Shown here piece by piece: positions 47,575 through 55,986 of a DNA stretch of 64,000 nucleotides. The position numbers and the translations under genes were made by a program. The DNA is from Paraburkholderia guartelaensis (GTDB lineage: Bacteria > Pseudomonadota > Gammaproteobacteria > Burkholderiales > Burkholderiaceae), in the NCBI RefSeq assembly GCF_004353905.1, contig NZ_SMOD01000026.1, positions 65,487-129,486 of the forward strand. Direction: 5' to 3'. The stretch's first letter is position 1. Each line of letters starts with the position of its first letter. The notes beneath the pieces are model-generated. The model was not told the DNA's origin, ran no database searches, and was given only the letters and a program-made list of their open reading frames with translations.

Positions 47575-47899
47575 GAAGGGTGCGCTGAGTCTCGGCATTG
47601 ACCCATTGCCCGTAGGCGTTCGACGCCGTGGCTTGCCACGAGAGAATCTCGGGCGTCTCATAGGGATGCTGGGTCTGGATGAACTGTTCGAGCTCGGCCG
47701 CGCGGGCGAGGCTCGTCTTGAAGAGCAGCTGGATCTCGTTGCCCGACTCGATGTTGCCCTGCCAGTGATACTGCGAGTGCACGGCGCCCAGGCGCGTCAC
47801 GCACGCGGCGAGACGCTGCGCGAGCGCCCCGGCGGCGAGCATTTCGGCGGCGGCCTCGTCGGGCACCGTAGTCAGCATCAGGGTCACATTGAGGGTCAC
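47567..47899 (-). CDS. cutA: CutA family divalent-ion tolerance protein
   Basis: 110 aa from a GTG that follows CCGGAGTTCGTC. The family blocks L-T-T-V-P-D-E near the N-terminus, L-A-A-C-V, Q-Y-H-W-Q-G-N-I-E and E-I-Q-L-L-F-K-T are present, and H-P-Y-E-T-P-E-I follows. CutA forms trimers and is linked to copper tolerance, though its molecular role is unsettled. The frame is open about 44 codons further upstream, but that part does not match CutA. Co-transcribed with dsbD, as in enterobacteria. Confidence 0.92.
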   Translation of the reverse strand: MTLNVTLMLTTVPDEAAAEMLAAGALAQRLAACVTRLGAVHSQYHWQGNIESGNEIQLLFKTSLARAAELEQFIQTQHPYETPEILSWQATASNAYGQWVNAETQRTLHV

Positions 47900-48063
47900 G
47901 ACGAACTCCGGCGTGGTGCCGCGCGTGCGATAGCAAACGCGGGCTTCGGGGCAGAACGTAATCGTACCATCGGCGCCGATCGGCTTCTCTCGTGCACCGT
48001 GTGGCAAAAGGGGACTGCAACCGGCAAACACGGCTCGATGCGATTTAATCCGCGCCCGAAAAC

Positions 48064-48092
48064 AAAAAAGCCAGGCTAGGCCTGGCTTTTTC
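48064..48092 (-). terminator. Terminator of the alpha ribosomal-protein operon
   Basis: Stem AGCCAGG/CCTGGCT with a five-base loop and six U on the minus strand (five T on plus), about 40 bp after the rplQ stop. Confidence 0.88.
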
Positions 48093-48129
48093 GCATGCCG
48101 CTCGATCCGGGGATCAAGCGACGGAAAGC

Positions 48130-48522
48130 TTATTCCGCTTCCTGGACGTTCTCTTCCGCGACTTCCGGACGGTCGAGCAGTTCGACCAGTGCCATCGGCG
48201 CGTTGTCGCCAACACGGAAACCGAACTTCAGGATACGCAGGTAGCCGCCCGGACGGTTCGCGAAACGCGGACCGAGCACGTCGAACAGCTTCGTGACCGA
48301 GTCACGATCGCGCAGGCGGTTGAACGCCAGACGACGGTTTGCGAGCGACGGCTTCTTGCCCAGCGTGATGAGGGGCTCGACAACCTTACGGAGTTCCTTC
48401 GCCTTCGGCAGCGTCGTCTTGATGACTTCGTGCTCGATGAGCGAGTTGGACATGTTACGGAGCATTGCCAGACGGTGGCTGCTCGTGCGGTTCAGTTTCC
48501 GCAGACCATGACGGTGACGCAT
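48130..48522 (-). CDS. rplQ: 50S ribosomal protein L17
   Basis: 130 aa; begins M-R-H-R-H-G-L-R-K-L-N-R-T-S-S-H-R, the L17 signature, and ends in an acidic tail. L17 sits on the 50S solvent side near the tunnel exit. Last gene of the alpha operon, 128 bp after rpoA with a strong hairpin in between. Confidence 0.98.
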   Translation of the reverse strand: MRHRHGLRKLNRTSSHRLAMLRNMSNSLIEHEVIKTTLPKAKELRKVVEPLITLGKKPSLANRRLAFNRLRDRDSVTKLFDVLGPRFANRPGGYLRILKFGFRVGDNAPMALVELLDRPEVAEENVQEAE

Positions 48523-48608
48523 TTCAATTTCCTTGAAACAAAGTTTTAGTCCAGCTCTTCTATCGCCCTGTAACTAACAAGGCACGGGCCGGTACGTGAA
48601 AAAGGCAA

Positions 48609-48637
48609 GACGCGGATTTTAAAGGAAAATCCGCGTC
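48609..48637 (-). other. 12-bp perfect hairpin between rpoA and rplQ
   Basis: Arms GACGCGGATTTT (48609-48620) and AAAATCCGCGTC (48626-48637) with a five-base loop, 13 bp after the rpoA stop. On the minus strand TTGCCTTTTTC follows, so it could be a leaky terminator or a processing site that sets the rpoA to rplQ ratio. Confidence 0.55.
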
Positions 48638-48650
48638 CGTGCCAGACTTC

Positions 48651-49628
48651 TTACTTGTCGAGACCAGCCGGCGGCCAGTTTTCGAGCTTCATGCCGAGCG
48701 TGAGACCGCGCGAAGCGAGCACTTCCTTGATCTCGTTGAGCGACTTGCGACCCAGGTTCGGGGTCTTGAGCAGCTCGTTCTCGGTGCGCTGGATCAGATC
48801 GCCGATGTAGTAGATGTTCTCGGCCTTCAGGCAGTTCGCCGAGCGAACCGTGAGTTCGAGATCGTCCACCGGACGCAGCAGGATCGGGTCGATCTGCGGT
48901 GCGCGCGAAGGCGCTTCCGCGGCCGTTTCCGTGCCTTCCAGAGCCGCGAACACCGACAGCTGATCCACGAGGATGCGTGCCGACTGGCGGATCGCTTCCT
49001 CAGGCGAGATCACGCCGTTGGTTTCGATGTTCATCACGAGCTTGTCGAGGTCGGTACGCTGTTCGACACGCGCGCTTTCCACGGCGTAGCTCACGCGGCG
49101 AACCGGCGAGAACGAAGCGTCCAGCACGATGCGGCCGATGATCTTGGCCGCCTCGTCGCCATAACGGCGCACGTTGCCCGGCACGTAGCCACGGCCCTTT
49201 TCGATCTTGATCTGCACGTCGAGCTTGCCGCCCTTCGTCAGATGCGCAACCACGTGATCCGGATTGATGACTTCGCAGTCGTGCGAGAGTTCGATGTCGC
49301 CAGCGGTGACAACGCCTTCGCCTTCCTTGCGCAGCGTAACCGTCACTTCGTCACGGTTATGCAGCTTGAACACCACACCCTTCAGGTTCAGCAGCAGGTT
49401 GACCACGTCCTCTTGCACACCATCGAGCGTCGAGTATTCGTGCACGACGCCTGCGATCGTCACTTCGGTCGGCGCATAGCCCACCATCGACGACAGCAGC
49501 ACGCGCCGAAGCGCGTTACCCAAGGTGTGGCCATAGCCGCGTTCGAACGGCTCCATGACTACTTTCGCGTGGTTGTCGCCGAGCGATTCCACAGCGATGA
49601 TCTTGGGTTTCAACAAACTGGTTTGCAT
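48651..49628 (-). CDS. rpoA: RNA polymerase alpha subunit
   Basis: 325 aa, the usual betaproteobacterial length. The N-terminal dimerisation domain (E-R-G-Y-G-H-T-L-G-N-A-L-R-R-V-L-L-S-S) and the C-terminal DNA- and activator-binding domain (R-S-A-N-C-L-K-A-E-N-I, N-L-G-R-K-S-L-N-E-I) are intact, joined by a linker near residue 240. It nucleates polymerase assembly. It follows rpsD by 124 bp, a spacer holding a terminator-like element. Confidence 0.99.
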   Translation of the reverse strand: MQTSLLKPKIIAVESLGDNHAKVVMEPFERGYGHTLGNALRRVLLSSMVGYAPTEVTIAGVVHEYSTLDGVQEDVVNLLLNLKGVVFKLHNRDEVTVTLRKEGEGVVTAGDIELSHDCEVINPDHVVAHLTKGGKLDVQIKIEKGRGYVPGNVRRYGDEAAKIIGRIVLDASFSPVRRVSYAVESARVEQRTDLDKLVMNIETNGVISPEEAIRQSARILVDQLSVFAALEGTETAAEAPSRAPQIDPILLRPVDDLELTVRSANCLKAENIYYIGDLIQRTENELLKTPNLGRKSLNEIKEVLASRGLTLGMKLENWPPAGLDK

Positions 49629-49690
49629 AGGTTTTCCTTTTCAATACCCTCGGCTCGTTACACCGATAAGGCTGAGATGGCAACAACCTG

Positions 49691-49743
49691 AAAAAAACGG
49701 CCGAGGCCGCCTCCTGCGCGAAGCACAGAGGTTACCCCGGCCG
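49691..49743 (-). terminator. Terminator-like hairpin inside the alpha operon, between rpsD and rpoA
   Basis: On the minus strand ACGGCCGGGG...CCTC pairs with GAGG...CCTCGGCCGT and is followed by seven U (49691-49697). It is within 10 bp of the rpsD stop. It looks like a full intrinsic terminator, so rpoA and rplQ would depend on read-through or their own promoter. Confidence 0.65.
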
Positions 49744-49752
49744 TCAATCCGA

Positions 49753-50376
49753 TTACCGCGAATACAATTCGACGATCAGGCTTTCGTTGATGTCGCCAGC
49801 GATGTCGCTGCGCTCAGGCATGCCCTTGAACGTGCCTTCGAACTTCTTCGCGTCGACCGACACCCAACCTGCCATGCCGCCTTGCTCTGCGAGCGAGAGG
49901 GCTTCGACGATACGCGCCTGCTTCTTCGCCTTTTCGCGAATCGCGACGACGTCGCCAGCCTTCACTTGCATCGACGGGATGTTCGAAACGACGCCGTTCA
50001 CCGTGAGAGCCTTGTGGCTCACGAGCTGACGCGCTTCAGCGCGGGTCGAAGCGAAGCCCATGCGGTACACGACGTTGTCGAGACGCGATTCGAGCAGTTG
50101 CAGCAGGTTTTCGCCGGTGTTGCCCTTGATACGGTCAGCTTCCGCGAAGTAGCGGCGGAACTGGCGCTCGAGCACGCCGTAGATGCGCTTCACTTTCTGC
50201 TTTTCGCGAAGCTGCGTGCCGTAGTCGGACGTACGTGCGCCCGAGGTGCGGCCGTGCTGACCCGGCTTGCTGTCGAGCTTGCACTTGTCGGCGAGCGAGC
50301 GGCGTGCGCTCTTCAGGAAGAGGTCGGTGCCTTCACGGCGGGACAGCTTGGCCTTCGGGCCGATATAACGTGCCAC
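49753..50376 (-). CDS. rpsD: 30S ribosomal protein S4
   Basis: 207 aa; M-A-R-Y-I-G-P-K-A-K-L-S-R-R-E-G start and the S4 RNA-binding domain (L-E-S-R-L-D-N-V-V-Y-R-M-G-F-A). S4 is a primary 16S binder and, in E. coli, the translational repressor of the alpha operon. It is separated from rpsK by 163 bp with a GC-rich hairpin. Confidence 0.99.
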   Translation of the reverse strand: MARYIGPKAKLSRREGTDLFLKSARRSLADKCKLDSKPGQHGRTSGARTSDYGTQLREKQKVKRIYGVLERQFRRYFAEADRIKGNTGENLLQLLESRLDNVVYRMGFASTRAEARQLVSHKALTVNGVVSNIPSMQVKAGDVVAIREKAKKQARIVEALSLAEQGGMAGWVSVDAKKFEGTFKGMPERSDIAGDINESLIVELYSR

Positions 50377-50490
50377 GTTGCTTTCCTTCGATAATTGATC
50401 ACGCGAGGGCTAAACGGGAAAACCCGGCCTTCGCGCTAGTCCGGCTCTTTGAACCGAACGGTGGGCTTAGTCAATTCAATAACGCCGAGA

Positions 50491-50520
50491 GCCTGGGTCG
50501 CCGTTTCCGGCGGCTCAGGC
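50491..50520 (-). other. GC-rich hairpin between rpsK and rpsD
   Basis: GCCTGGGTCGCCG and CGGCGGCTCAGGC pair with two mismatches around a short TTTC loop (50491-50520), 20 bp after the rpsK stop. There is no U-tract. It could be a pause or processing site; the spacer holds no gene. Confidence 0.4.
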
Positions 50521-50539
50521 GTTCGGCTAAAACGACGCC

Positions 50540-50944
50540 TTAGATACGGCGGCGCTTCGGCGGACGGCAGCCGTTGTGCGGGACCGGCGTAACGTCGGAG
50601 ATCGCGGTGATCTTGATGCCAAGACCATGCAGCGCGCGCACCGCCGATTCGCGACCCGGGCCGGGGCCCTTGATACGCACTTCGAGGTTCTTGACGCCGT
50701 ATTCCATTGCAACACGGCCAGCCGATTCAGCTGCGACCTGAGCTGCGAAGGGCGTCGACTTACGCGAACCCTTGAAGCCCTGACCGCCCGACGTTGCCCA
50801 GGCAAGCGCGTTGCCTTGACGGTCGGTGATCGTGATGATCGTGTTGTTGAACGACGCGTGAACGTGAACCACGCCCTCGGCGACGTTCTTCTTAACCTTC
50901 TTGCGAACGCGTTGCGCCGCGGAGTTGTTCGAAGCCTTAGCCAT
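50540..50944 (-). CDS. rpsK: 30S ribosomal protein S11
   Basis: 134 aa; V-H-V-H-A-S-F-N-N-T-I-I-T-I-T-D and the C-terminal P-H-N-G-C-R-P-P-K-R-R-R are S11 hallmarks. S11 lines the mRNA exit side of the platform. 28 bp after rpsM. Confidence 0.99.
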   Translation of the reverse strand: MAKASNNSAAQRVRKKVKKNVAEGVVHVHASFNNTIITITDRQGNALAWATSGGQGFKGSRKSTPFAAQVAAESAGRVAMEYGVKNLEVRIKGPGPGRESAVRALHGLGIKITAISDVTPVPHNGCRPPKRRRI

Positions 50945-50972
50945 TACGTTTTCCTGTAACTTTCAGTTCCGC

Positions 50973-51338
50973 TTACTTCTTCAGCGACTGTGCTGCGCGG
51001 CGCGGACCCTTACGCGTACGTGCGTTGGTACGCGTACGCTGGCCACGCAGGGGCAGGCCCTTGCGATGGCGCACGCCGCGGTAGCAGCCGAGGTCCATCA
51101 GGCGCTTGATGTTCATCGTCACTTCACGGCGGAGATCGCCTTCGACGACAAACTTGCCCACTTCCTCACGCAGCTTTTCCAGATCCGCGTCGTTCAGGTC
51201 CTTGACCTTCTTGTTGAACGGCACACCGGCGGCCACGCAGATGTTGCGCGAACGCGTGCGGCCAACACCAAAAATTGCCGTCAGGCCGATTTCGGTGTGC
51301 TGGTGGTTCGGGATGTTAACCCCTGCAATACGAGCCAT
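50973..51338 (-). CDS. rpsM: 30S ribosomal protein S13
   Basis: 121 aa; M-A-R-I-A-G-V-N-I-P start and the basic tail R-T-N-A-R-T-R-K-G-P-R that contacts P-site tRNA. S13 forms the head bridge to L5. First of the alpha operon proper in E. coli; here only 35 bp after rpmJ. Confidence 0.99.
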   Translation of the reverse strand: MARIAGVNIPNHQHTEIGLTAIFGVGRTRSRNICVAAGVPFNKKVKDLNDADLEKLREEVGKFVVEGDLRREVTMNIKRLMDLGCYRGVRHRKGLPLRGQRTRTNARTRKGPRRAAQSLKK

Positions 51339-51373
51339 TGTTTTTCCTCAAACAAAAAGCGCAAGCGCGCTAA

Positions 51374-51490
51374 TCAGCCTTGGCGCTGCTTGTGGCGCGG
51401 GTCCGAGCTGCAGATCACGCGAACGACGCCGTTGCGCTTGATGATTTTGCAGTTGCGGCAAATGCGCTTTACCGATGCCATCACTTTCAT
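51374..51490 (-). CDS. rpmJ: 50S ribosomal protein L36
   Basis: 38 aa, M-K-V-M-A-S-V-K-R-I-C-R-N-C-K then ends S-S-D-P-R-H-K-Q-R-Q-G. The zinc site C-x2-C plus later Cys and His is intact, so this is the zinc-binding C+ form. It lies 21 bp after infA. Confidence 0.97.
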   Translation of the reverse strand: MKVMASVKRICRNCKIIKRNGVVRVICSSDPRHKQRQG

Positions 51491-51511
51491 GATATTACCC
51501 TTTTTCCTAAA

Positions 51512-51730
51512 TCACTTCGCCCGGAACACGATCCGCGCACGCGACAGATCGTAAGGCGTCAACTCAACCGTCACCTTGTCGCCCGGGAGAATGCGGATGT
51601 AGTGCATCCGCATCTTTCCGGAAATATGTCCCAGAACGACATGGCCGTTTTCCAGCTTCACCCGGAAGGTCGCGTTGGGGAGGTTTTCGATAACCTCGCC
51701 TTGCATCTGGATTACATCGTCTTTGGCCAT
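51512..51730 (-). CDS. infA: Translation initiation factor IF-1
   Basis: 72 aa OB-fold, starting M-A-K-D-D-V-I-Q-M-Q-G and containing G-H-I-S-G-K-M-R-M-H-Y-I-R-I-L-P-G-D. IF-1 occupies the A site during initiation. Its place between secY and rpmJ is common in betaproteobacteria, unlike E. coli where infA is elsewhere. Eight bp after secY. Confidence 0.98.
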   Translation of the reverse strand: MAKDDVIQMQGEVIENLPNATFRVKLENGHVVLGHISGKMRMHYIRILPGDKVTVELTPYDLSRARIVFRAK

Positions 51731-51738
51731 AGGTCCTT

Positions 51739-53085
51739 TTAACGCATCGGGACGCCGCCGCCCTTGAAGTTAGCCTTCTTGAGCAGCGATTCATATTGTT
51801 GCGACATCACGTACGACTGCACCTGCGCCATGAAGTCCATTGTGACGACGACAATGATCAGCAGCGACGTTCCACCAAAATAAAACGGCACATTCCAGCG
51901 CAGCACCAGAAACTCCGGCAGCAGGCAAACAAACACGATATAGATCGCACCGGCCAGCGTCAGACGCGTGAGGATGCGGTCGATATAGCGTGCCGTCTGA
52001 TCGCCCGGACGGATGCCAGGTACGAACGCGCCACTCTTCTTCAGGTTGTCGGCCGTTTCCCTGCTGTTGAACACCAGTGCGGTGTAGAAGAAGCAGAAGA
52101 ACACGATCGCCAACGCGTACAGCAACACGTACACGGGCTGGCCAGGCTTGAGGGCTTCGGCCACGTTGTGCAGCGTGTCCGCAAACCAGCCGGTTCGCGA
52201 ACCCGAACTGAACCAGTTCAGGATGGTTGCCGGGAACAGGATGATCGACGACGCGAAGATCGGCGGAATCACACCCGACATGTTCAGCTTGAGCGGCAGG
52301 TGGGACGACTGCCCGCCGTAAATCTTGTTACCGACCTGGCGCTTCGCATAGTTCACGAGGATCTTGCGCTGGCCGCGTTCGATGAACACCACCAGGTAAG
52401 TCACGGCTGCGATCAGAACGACCACGATGATCGCCGAGATGATGCTCATCGAGCCGGTGCGAACCAGTTCGAAAAGCCCACCGAGCGCATTCGGGAAGCC
52501 TGCCGCGATCCCGCCGAAGATGATGATCGAGATACCGTTGCCAAGCCCGCGTTCCGTGATCTGCTCACCAAGCCACATCAGGAACATCGTGCCCGTTACG
52601 AGCGTCACGACCGTCGTCAAGCGGAACACCATGCCCGGATCGATCACGAGGCCAGGCTGGTTTTCCAGCGCGACCGCGATGCCGAACGCCTGAAACGTCG
52701 CCAGCACCACCGTGAAGATCCGCGTGTACTGCGTGATCTTGCGTTGTCCAGCCTGCCCTTCCTTCTTCAGCGCTTCCAGCTGCGGCGAGACGATCGCCAT
52801 CAGCTGCAGGATGATCGACGCCGAAATATACGGCATCACACCCAGCGCGAAGATCGTGAACCGAGACAGTGCGCCACCCGAGAACATGTTGAACATGCCA
52901 AGGATGCCGCCCGACTGGCTCTGGAAGAGCTTCGCCAGTTGGTCCGGATCGATACCCGGAACCGGAATATGCGCGCCGATACGATAAACGACCAGCGCCA
53001 GCAGCAGGAACACTGCACGCCGACGCAGGTCGCCGAACTTCGGTGCGCTGCGACCGGTTTTTGCGAGACTCGGGCTGTTAGCCAA
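51739..53085 (-). CDS. secY: Preprotein translocase subunit SecY
   Basis: 448 aa, ten membrane helices, with the plug region near the first periplasmic loop and the cytosolic loop block R-G-Q-R-K-I-L-V-N-Y-A-K-R. SecY is the protein-conducting pore of the inner membrane. The start appears to be TTG (L-A-N-S-P-S-L) seven bases after GGAG; no ATG fits. 59 bp after rplO. Confidence 0.97.
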   Translation of the reverse strand: MANSPSLAKTGRSAPKFGDLRRRAVFLLLALVVYRIGAHIPVPGIDPDQLAKLFQSQSGGILGMFNMFSGGALSRFTIFALGVMPYISASIILQLMAIVSPQLEALKKEGQAGQRKITQYTRIFTVVLATFQAFGIAVALENQPGLVIDPGMVFRLTTVVTLVTGTMFLMWLGEQITERGLGNGISIIIFGGIAAGFPNALGGLFELVRTGSMSIISAIIVVVLIAAVTYLVVFIERGQRKILVNYAKRQVGNKIYGGQSSHLPLKLNMSGVIPPIFASSIILFPATILNWFSSGSRTGWFADTLHNVAEALKPGQPVYVLLYALAIVFFCFFYTALVFNSRETADNLKKSGAFVPGIRPGDQTARYIDRILTRLTLAGAIYIVFVCLLPEFLVLRWNVPFYFGGTSLLIIVVVTMDFMAQVQSYVMSQQYESLLKKANFKGGGVPMR

Positions 53086-53144
53086 GTAGCTTCTCCGATG
53101 CAGATGCTAGTGACGGCGGGCAAGCCCGCACGCACCACTCACAA

Positions 53145-53579
53145 TCACTCGGCAAAAGAACCGCCTGCTGCTTCAATCGCAGCACGCGCATTCTTCGTCG
53201 CACCCAGACCCTTGACGACGACCTTACGCTTGATCTCGCCGGTAGCGATGATCTTCGCGCTGCGGGTCAGTTCGCCCACGAGGCCTGCCTGCTTGAGAGC
53301 CAACAGATCGATTTCGTCGACCGGCAGCTTCTCGATGTCGGCGAGGCGCACTTCACCAACGAATTCCTTCGTCAGCGAGGTGAAGCCACGCTTCGGCAGA
53401 CGACGCTGCAGAGGCATCTGACCGCCTTCGAAGCCGACCTTGTGGAAGCCGCCCGAACGCGATTTCTGACCCTTGTGACCACGGCCAGCGGTCTTGCCGA
53501 GGCCGGAGCCGATGCCGCGGCCGACGCGACGCTTTGCGTGCTTCGCGCCTTCTGCCGGCTTCAGGTTATTCAATTCCAT
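53145..53579 (-). CDS. rplO: 50S ribosomal protein L15
   Basis: 144 aa, M-E-L-N-N-L-K-P-A-E-G start and the Gly-rich G-R-G-I-G-S-G-L-G-K-T-A-G-R-G-H-K-G extension that threads into 23S rRNA. ATG chosen after AGGAG, two codons inside a TTG. 30 bp after rpmD. Confidence 0.98.
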   Translation of the reverse strand: MELNNLKPAEGAKHAKRRVGRGIGSGLGKTAGRGHKGQKSRSGGFHKVGFEGGQMPLQRRLPKRGFTSLTKEFVGEVRLADIEKLPVDEIDLLALKQAGLVGELTRSAKIIATGEIKRKVVVKGLGATKNARAAIEAAGGSFAE

Positions 53580-53609
53580 TTTCAACTCCTGGAGTCTTTG
53601 GTCGACCGC

Positions 53610-53792
53610 TTAGCCGATGACCTTAACGAGGTACGAGACCTTGTTGATCATGCCGCGCACAGCCGGCGTGTCCTGCAGCTCGGAGACCGAGTTCAGGCGG
53701 CGCAGGCCGAGACCGCGCACAGTGGCACGGTGCGTTTCGCGGGTCCCAATCAGGCTCTTGACGAGCTGAACCTTGACAGTTTTTTCAGACAT
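53610..53792 (-). CDS. rpmD: 50S ribosomal protein L30
   Basis: 60 aa, M-S-E-K-T-V-K-V-Q-L-V-K-S-L-I-G, the usual L30 length. An in-frame codon three residues upstream could start it, but the ATG has GGGTGGG at better spacing. 11 bp after rpsE. Confidence 0.97.
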   Translation of the reverse strand: MSEKTVKVQLVKSLIGTRETHRATVRGLGLRRLNSVSELQDTPAVRGMINKVSYLVKVIG

Positions 53793-53803
53793 GGTACCCA
53801 CCC

Positions 53804-54322
53804 TTAGCCCAGAATGTCTTCGACGGACTTGCCGCGCTTCGCCGCGATGTCTGCCGGGGTCGACTGCTTGCGCAGACCGTCCAGCGTGGCGCGAACGAGG
53901 TTGTACGGGTTCGTCGAACCGTGGCTCTTGGCCACGACGTTCTGCACGCCCATCACGTCGAACACTGCGCGCATCGGGCCGCCGGCGATCACGCCCGTAC
54001 CTGCCTTCGCCGGAGCGAGGAGGACGACCGATGCGCCATGCTTGCCGTGCACTTCGTGTTGCAGGGTGCCGTTCTTCAGGGGCACCTTGAACATGTTGCG
54101 GCGAGCTTGTTCCATCGCCTTCTGGACAGCAACGGGCACTTCCTTCGACTTGCCCTTGCCCATACCGACGCGGCCATCACCATCGCCAACCACGGTCAGA
54201 GCGGCGAAGCCGAGAATACGGCCGCCCTTCACAACCTTGGTCACGCGATTGACCGAAATCATTTTTTCGCGGAGGCCGTCGTCGCGTTCGTCAGCCTGAA
54301 CTTTCGCTTGCATCTTTGCCAT
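53804..54322 (-). CDS. rpsE: 30S ribosomal protein S5
   Basis: 172 aa. The S5 double-stranded RNA-binding domain has V-N-R-V-T-K-V-V-K-G-G-R and G-K-G-K-S-K-E-V-P, and the C-terminal fold has A-G-P-M-R-A-V-F-D-V-M-G. S5 acts in mRNA helicase activity and fidelity. Confidence 0.99.
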   Translation of the reverse strand: MAKMQAKVQADERDDGLREKMISVNRVTKVVKGGRILGFAALTVVGDGDGRVGMGKGKSKEVPVAVQKAMEQARRNMFKVPLKNGTLQHEVHGKHGASVVLLAPAKAGTGVIAGGPMRAVFDVMGVQNVVAKSHGSTNPYNLVRATLDGLRKQSTPADIAAKRGKSVEDILG

Positions 54323-54336
54323 GACGAATTCCTTCC

Positions 54337-54702
54337 TTAGAACTTGAGCCCGGCTTCGCGCGCAGCATCAGCCAGCGCCTTGACGCGGCCGTGATAGCGG
54401 AAACCCGAGCGGTCAAAGGCGACGGATTCGATGCCGGCGGCCTTAGCCTTTTCTGCAATACGCTTGCCGATCAGCGAGGCTGCAGCGACGTTGCCGCCCT
54501 TGCCCGACTGGTCAGCCAGTTGCGCACGCACTTCAGCTTCAAGCGTCGACGCGCTGGCCAGCACCTTGGTGCCGCAGGGCGAGAACACTTGCGCATAGAT
54601 GTGCGTGTTCGTGCGATGCACGGCCAGACGCGCGACCTGCAGCTCAGCGATCTTGAGACGCGTCTGACGAGCGCGGCGCAGGCGAGATTGAGTCTTATCC
54701 AT
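54337..54702 (-). CDS. rplR: 50S ribosomal protein L18
   Basis: 121 aa; basic N-terminus and the conserved V-A-A-A-S-L-I-G-K-R-I-A-E-K-A and F-D-R-S-G-F-R-Y-H-G-R-V blocks. L18 binds 5S rRNA with L5. Spacing of 12 to 14 bp to both neighbours. Confidence 0.99.
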   Translation of the reverse strand: MDKTQSRLRRARQTRLKIAELQVARLAVHRTNTHIYAQVFSPCGTKVLASASTLEAEVRAQLADQSGKGGNVAAASLIGKRIAEKAKAAGIESVAFDRSGFRYHGRVKALADAAREAGLKF

Positions 54703-54714
54703 GATTGCGCACCC

Positions 54715-55245
54715 TTACTTCTTCTTCGTTTCTTTGAGGATCACAACCTCGTTGGCGTAGCGCACACCCTTGCCCTTATAGGGCTCCGGCGGGCGGTAGC
54801 CGCGGACTTCCGCAGCGACCTGGCCAACTTGTTGCTTGTCGATCCCCTTGATCACGATTTCCGTTTGCGACGGGGTTTCAGCCTTCACGCCTTCCGGCAT
54901 CTGGTGCACCACAGGGTGCGAGAAACCCAGCGACAGGTTCAGCTTGTCGCCTTGCGCTTGAGCACGATAACCAACGCCAACCAGCGTCAGCTTGCGCTCG
55001 AAACCCTTCGTCACGCCTTGCACCATGTTCGCGACAATCGCGCGCATCGTGCCCGACATCGCATTGGCTTCGCGGCTTTCGTCGGTCGGCTCGAACTTGA
55101 GCGTACCGTTGTCGTTCACCACCTTCACGAGGCGGTTCGCAGCTTGCGAAATCGTACCCAGCGGGCCCTTGACGGTAATCTTCTCGTCGCTGAGCGTCGC
55201 TTCTGCGCCTTGCAGCGCGATCGGGCTCTTACCTACTCGAGACAT
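54715..55245 (-). CDS. rplF: 50S ribosomal protein L6
   Basis: 176 aa with two L6 repeats; ends P-P-E-P-Y-K-G-K-G-V-R-Y and a Lys-rich tail. L6 lies by the GTPase-associated centre near the sarcin-ricin loop. Confidence 0.99.
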   Translation of the reverse strand: MSRVGKSPIALQGAEATLSDEKITVKGPLGTISQAANRLVKVVNDNGTLKFEPTDESREANAMSGTMRAIVANMVQGVTKGFERKLTLVGVGYRAQAQGDKLNLSLGFSHPVVHQMPEGVKAETPSQTEIVIKGIDKQQVGQVAAEVRGYRPPEPYKGKGVRYANEVVILKETKKK

Positions 55246-55263
55246 GTTTCTTCTCCTTAGGCC

Positions 55264-55659
55264 TTAAGCGACGTAGCAGATAACTTCGCCGCCGACGCCA
55301 GTAGCGCGCGCCTTGCGGTCCGTCATCACACCCTTCGGCGTCGAAACGATCGCCACACCAAGGCCGTTCATGACCTGGGGGATTTCGTTGCGGCCGCGGT
55401 ACACGCGCAGACCCGGCTTCGAGACGCGTTCGATGCGCTCGATAACGGGACGGCCAGCGTAGTACTTCAACGCGATGTTCAATTCCGACTTCGCACCTTC
55501 GGTCTTCACCGCGAAGTCGTCGATATAACCTTCGTCCTTCAGAACCTGCGCAATCGCAATCTTCACTTTCGACGAGGGCATAGCAACCGAAACCTTCTCG
55601 ACCATCTGCGCATTGCGGATGCGAGTCAGCATATCGGCGATAGGATCACTCATGCTCAT
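55264..55659 (-). CDS. rpsH: 30S ribosomal protein S8
   Basis: 131 aa, M-S-M-S-D-P-I-A-D-M-L-T-R-I-R-N-A start and the C-terminal S-T-P-K-G-V-M-T-D-R-K-A-R. In E. coli S8 is the spc operon translational repressor. A start two codons downstream (M-S-D-P) is equally possible. Confidence 0.98.
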   Translation of the reverse strand: MSMSDPIADMLTRIRNAQMVEKVSVAMPSSKVKIAIAQVLKDEGYIDDFAVKTEGAKSELNIALKYYAGRPVIERIERVSKPGLRVYRGRNEIPQVMNGLGVAIVSTPKGVMTDRKARATGVGGEVICYVA

Positions 55660-55673
55660 TTATGTTTCTCCTA

Positions 55674-55979
55674 TTACCAGCTCGCCTTGGTGATGCCAGG
55701 GATCTCACCACGGAACGCGATTTCACGAATCTTGTTACGTGCGAGACCGAATTTGCGGAACGTGCCACGCGGACGACCCGTGAGTGCGCAGCGGTTACGC
55801 TTGCGAGTCGGGTTCGAGTTGCGGGGCAGTTGTTGCAGTTCCAGGCGAGCCGAATAGCGCTCTTCTTCCGACTTGCTTTGGTCGTCGATGATCGCCTTCA
55901 GCGCTGCGCGCTTCGGCGCGAATTTCGCTGCCAGACGAGCGCGCTTCTTTTCACGTTCGATCAGTGCCAGTTTAGCCAC
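55674..55979 (-). CDS. rpsN: 30S ribosomal protein S14
   Basis: 101 aa, the long zinc-free (C-minus) form: no CxxC pairs, with N-R-C-A-L-T-G-R-P-R-G-T-F-R-K-F-G and a final K-A-S-W. S14 assembles late in the 30S head. Confidence 0.98.
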   Translation of the reverse strand: MAKLALIEREKKRARLAAKFAPKRAALKAIIDDQSKSEEERYSARLELQQLPRNSNPTRKRNRCALTGRPRGTFRKFGLARNKIREIAFRGEIPGITKASW

Positions 55980-55986
55980 GGTAACC

